A stretch of DNA of 41,897 bases. Source: Brachyspira pilosicoli (GTDB lineage Bacteria; Spirochaetota; Brachyspiria; Brachyspirales; Brachyspiraceae). Position 1 is the stretch's first letter. Each line of letters opens with the position of its first letter. A program made the translations under genes and the position numbers. Below are positions 17,459 through 25,155 of this stretch, in pieces. The DNA lies in assembly GCF_008016535.1 (NCBI RefSeq), contig NZ_SAXY01000018.1, positions 1 to 41,897 on the forward strand. The letters are read 5' to 3'. Below the pieces are notes generated by a model. That model was not told the DNA's origin. It saw only the letters and a list, made by a program, of their open reading frames with translations, and made no database searches.

Positions 17459-17487
17459 TATATACTAAAAAACTTTAAGTTTATCAA
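17459..17487 (-). promoter_or_regulatory. Sigma-70-type promoter immediately before trmL
   Basis: On the minus strand, TTGATA (17487-17482), a 17-base spacer and TATATA (17464-17459). The -10 box is only five bases from the start codon at 17453. Confidence 0.5.
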
Positions 17488-17512
17488 AAATGTTTGTTAT
17501 TTTAATTATTTT

Positions 17513-17620
17513 CAGGGCTTTGCCCTTAACGAAGTACACACCGTGCAGCACCCCACTTCTTTTACGACCAAAGGAAGTGCCCGTGGTATTGATATAAAAG
17601 AAGCAAAAGAACTGCATTTT
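17513..17620. repeat. Composite dispersed repeat, copy 1
   Basis: This non-coding block is more GC-rich than its surroundings. It has two modules: GCCCTT-AACGAAGTACACACCGTGCAGC near 17522-17549, and on the minus strand GCAGTTCTT, then TTCTTTTATATCAATACC, then GGCACTTCC-TTTGGTCGTAAAAGAA (17615-17557). The same modules in the same relative order, reversed in orientation, occur at 26243-26430. The open frame of 65 codons across it looks accidental. Confidence 0.65.
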
Positions 17621-17728
17621 TAAGTTATTTTTATATTTCATAGCATATTTAATACATAACAATATTTTATTTCACAAAAATTATAATTTATATTTATAAA
17701 AAACTAACAAAACATATTTGTTAAATCA

Positions 17729-17756
17729 AAAAAGGAGCCTTTAAAAAGACTCCTTT
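17729..17756 (-). terminator. Intrinsic terminator after the putative TIM-barrel protein gene
   Basis: On the minus strand, AAAGGAG pairs with CTCCTTT, followed by a short T-run. It lies 14 bases past the stop codon at 17770. Confidence 0.75.
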
Positions 17757-17769
17757 AATTATATTCTAA

Positions 17770-20067
17770 TTAATTATCGTTTACAGCCTTTTCATTGTTG
17801 CTCTCTTCACCCTTAGCTACAATAGCAGGTTTTTCTTCCACTTCTTCTTCCTCTTTTTTAGGCTCAACAACTCTAAGTGAATTAAGAAGAGTATAAGCAA
17901 CAGCAACATTCTCTTCACCTGATTCTGACATAACTCTAAGAGACATAAGTGAAGAATATCTGCTTCTGCCATAAGAATATTTAAATCCTATCTCTACACT
18001 GTCTCCGGCATCTATTGTAACAACTTCACTATCTAGAACAATAGCAGCTAATGCCTGATATAAATCAGTTTTAATTCTAACATTATTTAGTCTTCTTGAA
18101 GTTCTATTAACTATAGTAAGTACTCCTGTTCTGTTTCTCTCATCAAGTTTCACAGTAACATTGAATGGGTTTTCAGAATATTTTTCTTCTATCCTTGAAA
18201 CTATAGAAGCATTAATATTAGCCCATTCTTTTATAGTATTAGGACCTCTAAATTTAGACCATAACATTCTTGAAACATCATGGAAGAATATTCCTCTTAT
18301 TCTGCTGCTTCTATTAAATTTAGCCTCAGATTCATAAACTCTTCTCATATATTCAAGCTCAGGTCTCAAACTGCCGTCTTGAAGCCTATTATCAATCATA
18401 TTACCAACTAAAACATTGTACTCTCCAGACAAATATCTAGGCCAAGCTGCAAGCATACCCACATGTTGAGGACGGCTAGCCTCATATATCATAACAGCAT
18501 CATAATCAATACCCGCATCAAAGAACATATAAGGGTCTTGTCCATGCTCCTGTCCATGATTCCAACCCAGAGTAAATGCCCATAATTTTTTCTTTATTCC
18601 AGAATCTTTTATTGCTTTTATAATAAGCGATTCTTTATGAGCTCTATACCATCTCCATTTCATACCTATTTCTTTTCTGCCTCTATTAACAGCAAGCCAA
18701 CGCATACGAGCAGCCTTGTTCATTGTAGACCAATTAGCAGGAGTATAAACCCCAGTAAGCTCTACCATCTCATCAACCAACTCATAACCATCAACTTCAC
18801 CAGTTCTAATAAAGTCCAAACCAATATATGATATATTAGGATTAGCATCATATCTTTTTAATATGTCTATAATATCCTGCACTCTCTTAGGGTCGCCCAA
18901 AGAAATATGCCTGCTTTCAACTAAACTTTTTGTACTAGAATTATATCCAACAGAAACCTCATATCCGCCCTTTCTGTGTCCGCCGCCAGCAGCAAAATAA
19001 CTCATAACATAAGCACCAAGCTCAACATTACCCTTAGATTTTGAAGCAGCTAGATTCTCAACATTCTTAATCATAGCAGAAGCCCAAGGTTTTTCAGGAG
19101 TAATACCGCCAGTCCAACCAGTAGTCTGTCCTCCTATTACCCACAAAGTATCACATTTCATATAGCGAACCCAATCGTATATGGCATTATAATCCTCTGT
19201 TAGTGCCCCTGTTTCTAAATTAGGAATTTTTTTAGTAGTTAAATCTATAGCATATTCTAATGTAGTTATCTTTTTAGTCTCTCTAGCAGGCGGAGATTGT
19301 CTTCCTTTTACAGTAAAATCTTTTGTATAACCATAAACTCCGCTTTTTGTCTGTACAAGCACAACCGCCTGATATTCACCCAAATCGCCTCCAAATGGAT
19401 GTAAATAAGTTGCCTTATACTCTGCATTTTTTAATTTAAATACATTAATAGGATATCTCTCATCAACATTCTTTCTTACACTTTTATCTTTCTTATACCT
19501 TACATAAACACTTAAATTTTCTACTTTATCTTCTGTATATATAGAAGCATTTATAACTACAGGATCATATCTAAATACTGAAATTTTTGACAAATCTATA
19601 GAAACACGAGGAGCATCTCTTTTCTTAGAATTAACAATAGCATTTTCTATAGCCTTGCTTAATTTATCTGAAGTTTTATCAGTAGTATTTCCAGAGAAAA
19701 CCATAGCAGGAAGTACATTAGGATTTGGCATTGCACTGCTCATCTCTTCATCACTCAATAATAATTCCTGATTAAAAAGGTCTATATCTTCTCTCACACT
19801 TATATCTTCATCTACATAAAAATCATCCAAATCTACAGCCAAATTATATTCATTAAATATAGGTTTACTATGAACTAAAGTAAGAGAATCTGGATTATAC
19901 ATATCTATTCTATGCGTTCTTATGCTATTGTTATCTTCTTCTATTGCATATTGCAGATTATTATTATAATTAATTATAGTAAGCCTCTCTCCTATACCAA
20001 AAGTAAGAAGTATAAGAGATGTTGCTATAAGTAATAGTATTGTAGTTGCTATAATGCTTTTTTTCAT
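17770..20067 (-). CDS. Large membrane-anchored protein with putative glycosidase-like TIM barrel
   Basis: I do not recognise this 765-residue protein. It has an N-terminal anchor (about 5-25), a low-complexity region, a beta-sandwich-like domain (about 150-255), then a long alpha/beta region (about 265-600). The last looks like a glycoside-hydrolase-type TIM barrel: strands such as CDTLWVIGGQ, VELGAYVMSYF, ISYIGLDFIRTGE (D418, R421), KLWAFTLGWNH and YDAVMIYEAS (E529) carry acidic or aromatic residues at their ends. A second beta domain (about 620-735) and a Glu/Lys-rich tail follow. It probably acts at the cell surface or in the periplasm. It is 32 bases downstream of the Xer gene, on the same strand. 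Confidence 0.6.
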   Translation of the reverse strand: MKKSIIATTILLLIATSLILLTFGIGERLTIINYNNNLQYAIEEDNNSIRTHRIDMYNPDSLTLVHSKPIFNEYNLAVDLDDFYVDEDISVREDIDLFNQELLLSDEEMSSAMPNPNVLPAMVFSGNTTDKTSDKLSKAIENAIVNSKKRDAPRVSIDLSKISVFRYDPVVINASIYTEDKVENLSVYVRYKKDKSVRKNVDERYPINVFKLKNAEYKATYLHPFGGDLGEYQAVVLVQTKSGVYGYTKDFTVKGRQSPPARETKKITTLEYAIDLTTKKIPNLETGALTEDYNAIYDWVRYMKCDTLWVIGGQTTGWTGGITPEKPWASAMIKNVENLAASKSKGNVELGAYVMSYFAAGGGHRKGGYEVSVGYNSSTKSLVESRHISLGDPKRVQDIIDILKRYDANPNISYIGLDFIRTGEVDGYELVDEMVELTGVYTPANWSTMNKAARMRWLAVNRGRKEIGMKWRWYRAHKESLIIKAIKDSGIKKKLWAFTLGWNHGQEHGQDPYMFFDAGIDYDAVMIYEASRPQHVGMLAAWPRYLSGEYNVLVGNMIDNRLQDGSLRPELEYMRRVYESEAKFNRSSRIRGIFFHDVSRMLWSKFRGPNTIKEWANINASIVSRIEEKYSENPFNVTVKLDERNRTGVLTIVNRTSRRLNNVRIKTDLYQALAAIVLDSEVVTIDAGDSVEIGFKYSYGRSRYSSLMSLRVMSESGEENVAVAYTLLNSLRVVEPKKEEEEVEEKPAIVAKGEESNNEKAVNDN

Positions 20068-20099
20068 ATAAAGTAGTTTCCAATTATTATTTTATTTTT

Positions 20100-21026
20100 T
20101 TAACTGTTTTGTCTAGTATGTTTTGTATATTTAGGATGTTTGGTAATTTGTTTTTTTAAATGTGTTGAATCAACATGTGTATATATTTCAGTTGTAGTAA
20201 TATCAGAGTGACCTAACATTCTCTGAACTGATCTTAAATCTGCACCATGCTGAAGTAAGTGTGTAGCAAAACTATGTCTTAAAGTATGAGGATAAACATT
20301 TTTTTCTATACCGCTTTTTTTCATTGCCTCTTTTACTATTTTCCAAATACCTACCCTAGAAATTTTATCTCCTCTAAAGTTTAAAAATAACTCACTGGTC
20401 TTTTTACCCTTAACCATCACTACTCTACTAGTTTGAATATATCTCTTCAAAATATCTAAAGCCTTATCATTAATAGGAACTATTCTCTCCCTTTTACCTT
20501 TACCGCAAATTTTTAAATACTTCTCATCAAAAAATATATCTTCTATTTTCAATGAACAAATTTCACTAACTCTAAGTCCGGAAGAATACATAAGCTCAAA
20601 TATCGCCTTGTCTCTTAAACCTTTATCTGTTTTTTCATTATGCACAGCAAGTAAATCATCAACCTCTTGAGTAGTTAAAGATTCTGGCAACACTCTTTTT
20701 AAACGTATTACCTCTAAATTATCAGTAGGGTTCTTAGAAATATAATTTTCCATTACTAAAAATTTATATAAATTAACTATACTTACTTTATTTCTTGCAA
20801 CTGTTCTAGACTTTGAACCATGCTCTTTTCTTTCACTCAAGAACTTTTCTATATCCTTTCTAGTAGCTTTTAATATTGTTTTCTTATTTCTGCCTATAAA
20901 ATCTAAATATATTACTATGTCTCTTCTATAAGACTCTAGTGTATTTAGTGATAAACCTTTCTCCATTGACTCATAATTTAAATACATTGATAATATTTCT
21001 TGATCTGAAATTTGCTTCACTGACAT
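20100..21026 (-). CDS. xerD: Tyrosine recombinase XerC/XerD-like
   Basis: This 308-residue site-specific recombinase has an N-terminal SAM-like core-binding domain (about 5-95) and a catalytic domain with the complete active site: R152 (SSGLRVSEI), K176 (CGKGKRER), H247 and R250 (HTLRHSFATH), H273 (LGHSDITTT) and nucleophile Y282 (IYTHV). XerC/D resolve chromosome dimers at dif. Length and motifs fit a housekeeping Xer better than a phage integrase, and no attachment sites or phage genes are nearby. GAGG lies before the start. XerC versus XerD cannot be settled by eye. Confidence 0.85.
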   Translation of the reverse strand: MSVKQISDQEILSMYLNYESMEKGLSLNTLESYRRDIVIYLDFIGRNKKTILKATRKDIEKFLSERKEHGSKSRTVARNKVSIVNLYKFLVMENYISKNPTDNLEVIRLKRVLPESLTTQEVDDLLAVHNEKTDKGLRDKAIFELMYSSGLRVSEICSLKIEDIFFDEKYLKICGKGKRERIVPINDKALDILKRYIQTSRVVMVKGKKTSELFLNFRGDKISRVGIWKIVKEAMKKSGIEKNVYPHTLRHSFATHLLQHGADLRSVQRMLGHSDITTTEIYTHVDSTHLKKQITKHPKYTKHTRQNS

Positions 21027-21121
21027 TTAATATTGCCTCTTTCTTTAAGATATATATATACATAATTTAGTAAACATAAAAATTTTATAATATTCTGTTC
21101 ACTTGTATATATTATCGGTAA

Positions 21122-21177
21122 TATAAACAATATATTTAAACATAATATATTGTTTATAATATTATTATGTTTAAATA
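21122..21177. repeat. Two overlapping, mutually exclusive 15-bp hairpins
   Basis: Hairpin 1 pairs TATAAACAATATATT (21122-21136) with AATATATTGTTTATA (21144-21158) around a 7-base loop. Hairpin 2 pairs TATTTAAACATAATA (21133-21147) with TATTATGTTTAAATA (21163-21177) around a 15-base loop. Both stems are perfect, and they share bases 21133-21136 and 21144-21147, so only one can form at a time. Confidence 0.7.
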
Positions 21178-21226
21178 ATATTAAATATTTTAAAAATTAA
21201 ATGTTATTTTCATTATTTTTTATTAT

Positions 21227-21255
21227 TTGATATAAAAAAGTTGACAAAATATATA
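21227..21255 (+). promoter_or_regulatory. Candidate promoter for sdaAB-sdaAA
   Basis: TTGATA (21227-21232), a 17-base spacer and TATATA (21250-21255). A perfect TTGACA also occurs at 21241-21246, but no good -10 lies at the right distance from it. Confidence 0.4.
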
Positions 21256-21312
21256 TCTAAAATGGATTGAATATGTTAAATTATATATATAAAAATGGAG
21301 GCTAATTTTATT

Positions 21313-21987
21313 ATGGCAACTTTATTTGATATAATAGGACCTGTAATGATAGGACCTTCTAGTTCTCACACGGCAGGTGCTTGCCGTATAGGTAAACTAG
21401 CTAAAAAGATTTTGGGAGAGGATGTAAAAGAAGCTAAAATTTACTTGCATGGCTCTTTTGCTCTCACTTGGAAAGGTCATGGTACTGATAAAGCTATCTT
21501 AGCTGGTCTTTTAGGATATGAAACTTATGATACTCAAATTAGAGATAGTTACAAACTAGCTGAGGAAAATAATCTTAAATATGAGTTTATACCTACAACT
21601 TTAAGAGAAGCATTTCACCCTAATAGTGTTTATATAGAAGTGAAAGGCGAAAATAATGAGGCAAATATTTTAGCTTCATCTATTGGAGGAGGGCTAATTG
21701 TATTAGATAAAGTAAATGGTATAGAAATACATTACAAAGGAGACTTCCCTACTATAGCTATAGTTAATAAAGATGTGCCGGGAATCATTGCTAAAGTTAC
21801 TTCTATTATTTTTGAAAAAGGAATTAATATAGAAAATATGAATGTTACTCCTCAATTTGAAGGAGCTAATAAAGGATATGCTATTATAGTTATTGGTATG
21901 ACAGATGTTATATCAAAAGAAATAGAAGATAAAATTAGAAAAATAGAAAATATAAGAGATTTTGTATTTTTAGATAAATTATATTAA
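21313..21987 (+). CDS. sdaAB: L-serine dehydratase, iron-sulfur type, beta subunit
   Basis: This 224-residue subunit belongs to the two-chain [4Fe-4S] L-serine dehydratase that converts serine to pyruvate and ammonia. The family's opening DIIGPVMIGPSSSHTAGA is intact (residues 5-22), and an ACT-type regulatory domain forms the C-terminus (IAIVNKDVPGIIAKVTSIIF). The start is put at ATG 21313 because GGAGG at 21297-21301 fits it; the ATG at 21295 would overlap that site. The alpha subunit follows after 27 bases. Serine fermentation to pyruvate suits an anaerobic gut spirochaete. Confidence 0.92.
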   Translation: MATLFDIIGPVMIGPSSSHTAGACRIGKLAKKILGEDVKEAKIYLHGSFALTWKGHGTDKAILAGLLGYETYDTQIRDSYKLAEENNLKYEFIPTTLREAFHPNSVYIEVKGENNEANILASSIGGGLIVLDKVNGIEIHYKGDFPTIAIVNKDVPGIIAKVTSIIFEKGINIENMNVTPQFEGANKGYAIIVIGMTDVISKEIEDKIRKIENIRDFVFLDKLY

Positions 21988-22014
21988 TAATATATTAAAA
22001 AAGGAAAATAAATT

Positions 22015-22896
22015 ATGGATATAAAATCTATTGAATCATTAGTTGCTACGGCTACAGAACAAAATAAAAAAATTAGTGATATAGTTATAGATATAGAAGC
22101 TAAGAGTCAAAAAGTTGATAGAAATAAAATAATAGAACAGATGTCTAGTTATTATGATATTATGAGAGAATCTGTAATCAACGGCAAAAAAGATAAATTT
22201 AATTTTGTAACAGGACTTCAAGAGGACTGTGTTGATATAGTAGAAAAATTTTATAAGAACAAAAAAAGCATATTAGGAGAGACTATAGGCGAAGTAGTAA
22301 CAGCTGCTATGGCAGTTAGCGGTTATAATGCTTGTATGGGTAAAATTATAGCAGCCCCAACAGCAGGAAGCTGCGGAATAATGCCTGCTGTGCTTACTGT
22401 ATGCGAAAATAGAGGATATAAAAGAGAAGATATAGTACATTCTATGTTTACAGCTGCGGGGCTTGCCGATATTATTGCTCAGCTTGCTACGTTTGCTGGT
22501 GCTGGCGGAGGCTGTCAGGCTGAATGCGGAAGTGCTTCTGCTATGGTTGCTTGTGCTTGTGCGGAAATTATGGGAGGAACTCCTGAACAGTGTGCAAATG
22601 CTTTTGCTTTATCATTATCTGCTATACTTGGGCTTGTTTGCGACCCTATTGCCGGATTTGTTGAGGTGCCTTGTATGAGTAAAAATGTTTTGGGGGCTGT
22701 TCATGCTATTGTTTGTGCGGAGATGGCTTGTGCGGGATTTAAGAGTGTTATTCCTGCTGATGAGGTTGTTATGGCTATGAAAGAAGTTGGAGATGGTATG
22801 GATGAAAGATTTAAAGAAACTTCTCAGGGCGGACTTGCCAACACTCCTACAGGACGTGCTATTGCTGAAAAACTTTTAGGAAAAATTAATAAATAA
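22015..22896 (+). CDS. sdaAA: L-serine dehydratase, iron-sulfur type, alpha subunit
   Basis: This 293-residue catalytic subunit carries the cysteines that hold the oxygen-labile [4Fe-4S] cluster: PTAGSCGIMPAVL, the cysteine-rich CQAECGSASAMVACACAE, and CDPIAGFVEVPCMSKN. The C-terminus has the family's MKEVGDGMDERFKETSQGGL stretch. AAAAAGGAAAAT precedes the ATG. It forms an operon with the beta subunit, in the Gram-positive-type split arrangement, and ends at a terminator. Confidence 0.93.
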   Translation: MDIKSIESLVATATEQNKKISDIVIDIEAKSQKVDRNKIIEQMSSYYDIMRESVINGKKDKFNFVTGLQEDCVDIVEKFYKNKKSILGETIGEVVTAAMAVSGYNACMGKIIAAPTAGSCGIMPAVLTVCENRGYKREDIVHSMFTAAGLADIIAQLATFAGAGGGCQAECGSASAMVACACAEIMGGTPEQCANAFALSLSAILGLVCDPIAGFVEVPCMSKNVLGAVHAIVCAEMACAGFKSVIPADEVVMAMKEVGDGMDERFKETSQGGLANTPTGRAIAEKLLGKINK

Positions 22897-22909
22897 TTTT
22901 ATATATTAT

Positions 22910-22941
22910 AAGGGCTTGCAATATTTTGTATGCCCTTTTAT
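22910..22941 (+). terminator. Intrinsic terminator after sdaAA
   Basis: AAGGGC (22910-22915) pairs with GCCCTT (22932-22937), followed by a T-rich run. Confidence 0.7.
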
Positions 22942-23078
22942 TTTTAACTTTTATACTCCATCAATTAAATTTAGACGATAACAAAACAAGAGTTTATGAT
23001 GTTTACTTAAACAAATATAAAAAACACTTTATAGAACAAATATAAATAAACTCTACGCAAAAATATAATCAATACAAT

Positions 23079-23106
23079 TTGACAATTTATTTTTTTCTAG
23101 TATCAT
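23079..23106 (+). promoter_or_regulatory. Sigma-70-type promoter for the ABC importer pair
   Basis: A perfect TTGACA (23079-23084), a 16-base spacer and TATCAT (23101-23106), 36 bases before the ATG. Confidence 0.65.
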
Positions 23107-23142
23107 TAAAAAATTAAATAATGATTCAACACGTTTAACACA

Positions 23143-23880
23143 ATGAAAAAAACAATAAAAAAAAAGATTATATATTTTTTTATAGGCATCATATTATTCA
23201 TAGCTATATGGAGTTTTGTTTCTCTAAAAATTAATTCTGAAATTATTTTTCCAAGTATAGATAAGATTTTTTTAGATTTAATAAATATAATATCACAAAA
23301 AGATTTTTACTCTAATTTGTTATATACATTCATGAGAGTAATAGTTACTTTTGCGCTTTCATTTTTGCTTGCAATAACATTAGGAATAATTGCCGGTATA
23401 TTTAAAAGCATTAGATATATTTTAATGCCCATTATAAACTTTATTAGAACAATTCCAACTATACCTCTTATTTTAATAGCAGTATTATGGTTTAATAATA
23501 ATTTAGTGCCGATATTTGTATCTCTATTTGTAATATTTCCTATAATATATGATGCTGTAGTAAACGGCATTATAAACATTGATAAAAATCTCATAGAAAT
23601 GTCAAACTCTTATAATGTATCTTTTAAAAATCAATTAATAAGTTTGTATATTCCCTCAATAAAACCCTATATACTCACTTCAATATCGCAATCAATGGGC
23701 ATGACTTGGAAAAGTGTATTAGCTTCAGAAATTATAACTCTGCCAACATTAGGACTAGGTACAAAACTATATGAATCGCATTTATATTTAAACACTGTTA
23801 GTTTGTTTGCATATTGTTTGATTGCAATTATATTTAATATTATATTTGAAATTATAATGAGGCTTCAAAATGATTTGTAA
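23143..23880 (+). CDS. ABC importer permease, SsuC/TauC/NrtB-like
   Basis: This 245-residue membrane protein has about six spans and the inner-membrane importer loop ('EAA' motif) at EMSNSYNVSFKNQLISLYIPSIKP. Its layout is that of the sulfonate, taurine, nitrate and thiamine-precursor permeases (BPD_transp_1). No clear ribosome-binding site precedes the ATG. The ATPase gene overlaps its end by 11 bases. No periplasmic binding protein is encoded next to it, so the substrate is unknown. Confidence 0.85.
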   Translation: MKKTIKKKIIYFFIGIILFIAIWSFVSLKINSEIIFPSIDKIFLDLINIISQKDFYSNLLYTFMRVIVTFALSFLLAITLGIIAGIFKSIRYILMPIINFIRTIPTIPLILIAVLWFNNNLVPIFVSLFVIFPIIYDAVVNGIINIDKNLIEMSNSYNVSFKNQLISLYIPSIKPYILTSISQSMGMTWKSVLASEIITLPTLGLGTKLYESHLYLNTVSLFAYCLIAIIFNIIFEIIMRLQNDL

Positions 23881-24562
23881 TGATAAAAAAATAATTGACA
23901 ATATTTTTCAAATAAACAATGTAAATCTCTCATACAATAACAACATAATATTTAAAGATTTCTCTATTAGTTTACACATAAATAAAATAAATATTATATT
24001 AGGCTCATCAGGATGCGGAAAAACTTCTCTTCTTAATATAATCGCTAAACAAATTGAAAGCCCCTCTTTTGTGTATCAAGAGCCAAGATTATTAAATCAT
24101 TTAAACGCATACGAAAATATTAATTATATCTTAAAAGATAAAATTAAAGATACAAGAGATAAAACTATAAAAGAAGCATTAACTATAACTAATCTAATTG
24201 ATAATATAAATAGTAAACCAAATGAGCTTAGCGGAGGTATGAAGCAGAGATTATCATTAGCAAGAGCATTAGCTTATAATTCAAACTTTTTACTAATGGA
24301 CGAACCATTACAAGGTCAGGATATTAAAAGAAAAAAAGAATTGTTAGATATAATTAAAAATATACAAAAAAAAACAAACAAAACTATTATCTATGTTACG
24401 CATGATATATCAGAAGCTTTAATCCTTGGAGATTATATATATATTCTCTCAAAAAATAATAATTCTACAGAATTGATATTTCAAACAAAATTAGAAAGCA
24501 ATGATTTAAACAATAATATAGATATGCAGTCAAAGTTAATAGATATTCTTATAAACAATTAA
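23870..24562 (+). CDS. ABC importer ATP-binding protein, SsuB/TauB-like
   Basis: This 230-residue ATPase has Walker A GSSGCGKTS (residues 45-53), Q-loop VYQEPRLLNH, signature LSGGMKQRLSLARAL, Walker B FLLMDEP and H-loop VTHD. It powers the permease encoded by the overlapping upstream gene. In Walker B's D-loop, LQGQD replaces the usual LGALD-type text. The last four bases overlap the end of the convergent TPR gene. Confidence 0.88.
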   Translation: MICNDKKIIDNIFQINNVNLSYNNNIIFKDFSISLHINKINIILGSSGCGKTSLLNIIAKQIESPSFVYQEPRLLNHLNAYENINYILKDKIKDTRDKTIKEALTITNLIDNINSKPNELSGGMKQRLSLARALAYNSNFLLMDEPLQGQDIKRKKELLDIIKNIQKKTNKTIIYVTHDISEALILGDYIYILSKNNNSTELIFQTKLESNDLNNNIDMQSKLIDILINN

Positions 24563-25137
24563 TCTTTTAATATTTCCAAAGCTTTTTCATAGCCTAAATC
24601 AGCAGATTTTTTTAAATATTTTTGAGAGAGCTTTTCATATTTTTCTTTTTTCTCATTATCTTTTTCATGCTTTATAAAAATACTATATATCCTATAAACA
24701 TCATAATAAGCAATATAATCTTCACTATTATATTTCAAAGTTTCTTTTAAATATTTAAGTGCTGTTTTATATTTCTTTTGCCGTCTATAGCAAACAGCAA
24801 GTAAATAATAAGCATCAGAATAAGCCTTATTTAGAGATATCGCTTTTTCCAAATCTTCTATAGCTTTTTCTATTTCATTTTTATCTAAATATATTTGAGC
24901 CTTACTATAATAAATATCAAAATCATATGGATATATTTCTATAGATTTATTATAAGTTTTTATAGCGTTATCATAATCTTTCATATCATAATAAACTGCA
25001 GCCAAATTATAATAAGCATCTAAATTATTTTCATCTAATTCTATAACCTTTAATAAATCCTCTATAGCCTTATCATATTCTTTTTTATTTATATTATTTA
25101 AAGCACTGTAGAAATATTGATTTTCCTTGCTGTTCAT
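24559..25137 (-). CDS. TPR-repeat protein
   Basis: This 192-residue cytoplasmic protein is built almost entirely of tetratricopeptide repeats. At least four are legible, each with the W/Y-x-L/N-x-x-A/G-x-x-Y and A-x-x-x-Y/F-x-x-A-I pattern (for example AYYNLAAVYYDMKDYDNAIKTYNKSIEIYP). It has no signal peptide. Such proteins are scaffolds for protein complexes. It lies 18 bases after tsaD on the same strand and is probably co-transcribed with it; a functional link is not implied. Confidence 0.85.
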   Translation of the reverse strand: MNSKENQYFYSALNNINKKEYDKAIEDLLKVIELDENNLDAYYNLAAVYYDMKDYDNAIKTYNKSIEIYPYDFDIYYSKAQIYLDKNEIEKAIEDLEKAISLNKAYSDAYYLLAVCYRRQKKYKTALKYLKETLKYNSEDYIAYYDVYRIYSIFIKHEKDNEKKEKYEKLSQKYLKKSADLGYEKALEILKD

Positions 25138-25155
25138 TTTTATTTCCTAAATATA

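Larger units (their letters stand above)
17454..17769. other. Intergenic region, 316 bases
   Basis: It holds the trmL promoter (17459-17487), copy 1 of the composite repeat (17513-17620) and a terminator for the gene to its right (17729-17756). No credible gene is seen. Confidence 0.6.
21027..21312. other. Divergent intergenic region, 286 bases
   Basis: It holds two overlapping perfect hairpins (21122-21177) and a candidate promoter for the serine dehydratase genes (21227-21255). Nothing else is recognised. Confidence 0.6.

Noticed and set aside
17465-17662. 65-codon open frame on the minus strand
   Set aside because: It runs straight across copy 1 of the intergenic repeat and the trmL promoter, has no ribosome-binding site and no protein-like composition.
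20100-21026. Xer-like gene considered as a phage or island integrase
   Set aside because: Length and motifs match housekeeping XerC/D, and no tRNA target, att repeats or phage genes are near.
21241-21246. Perfect TTGACA considered as the sdaAB -35 box
   Set aside because: No acceptable -10 sequence lies 16-18 bases downstream; the nearest candidate is about 25 bases away.
22989-23054. AGAGTTTAT / ATAAACTCT inverted repeat upstream of the ABC importer
   Set aside because: Nine-base AT-rich arms separated by 48 bases are expected by chance in such sequence, and the position suggests no clear role.
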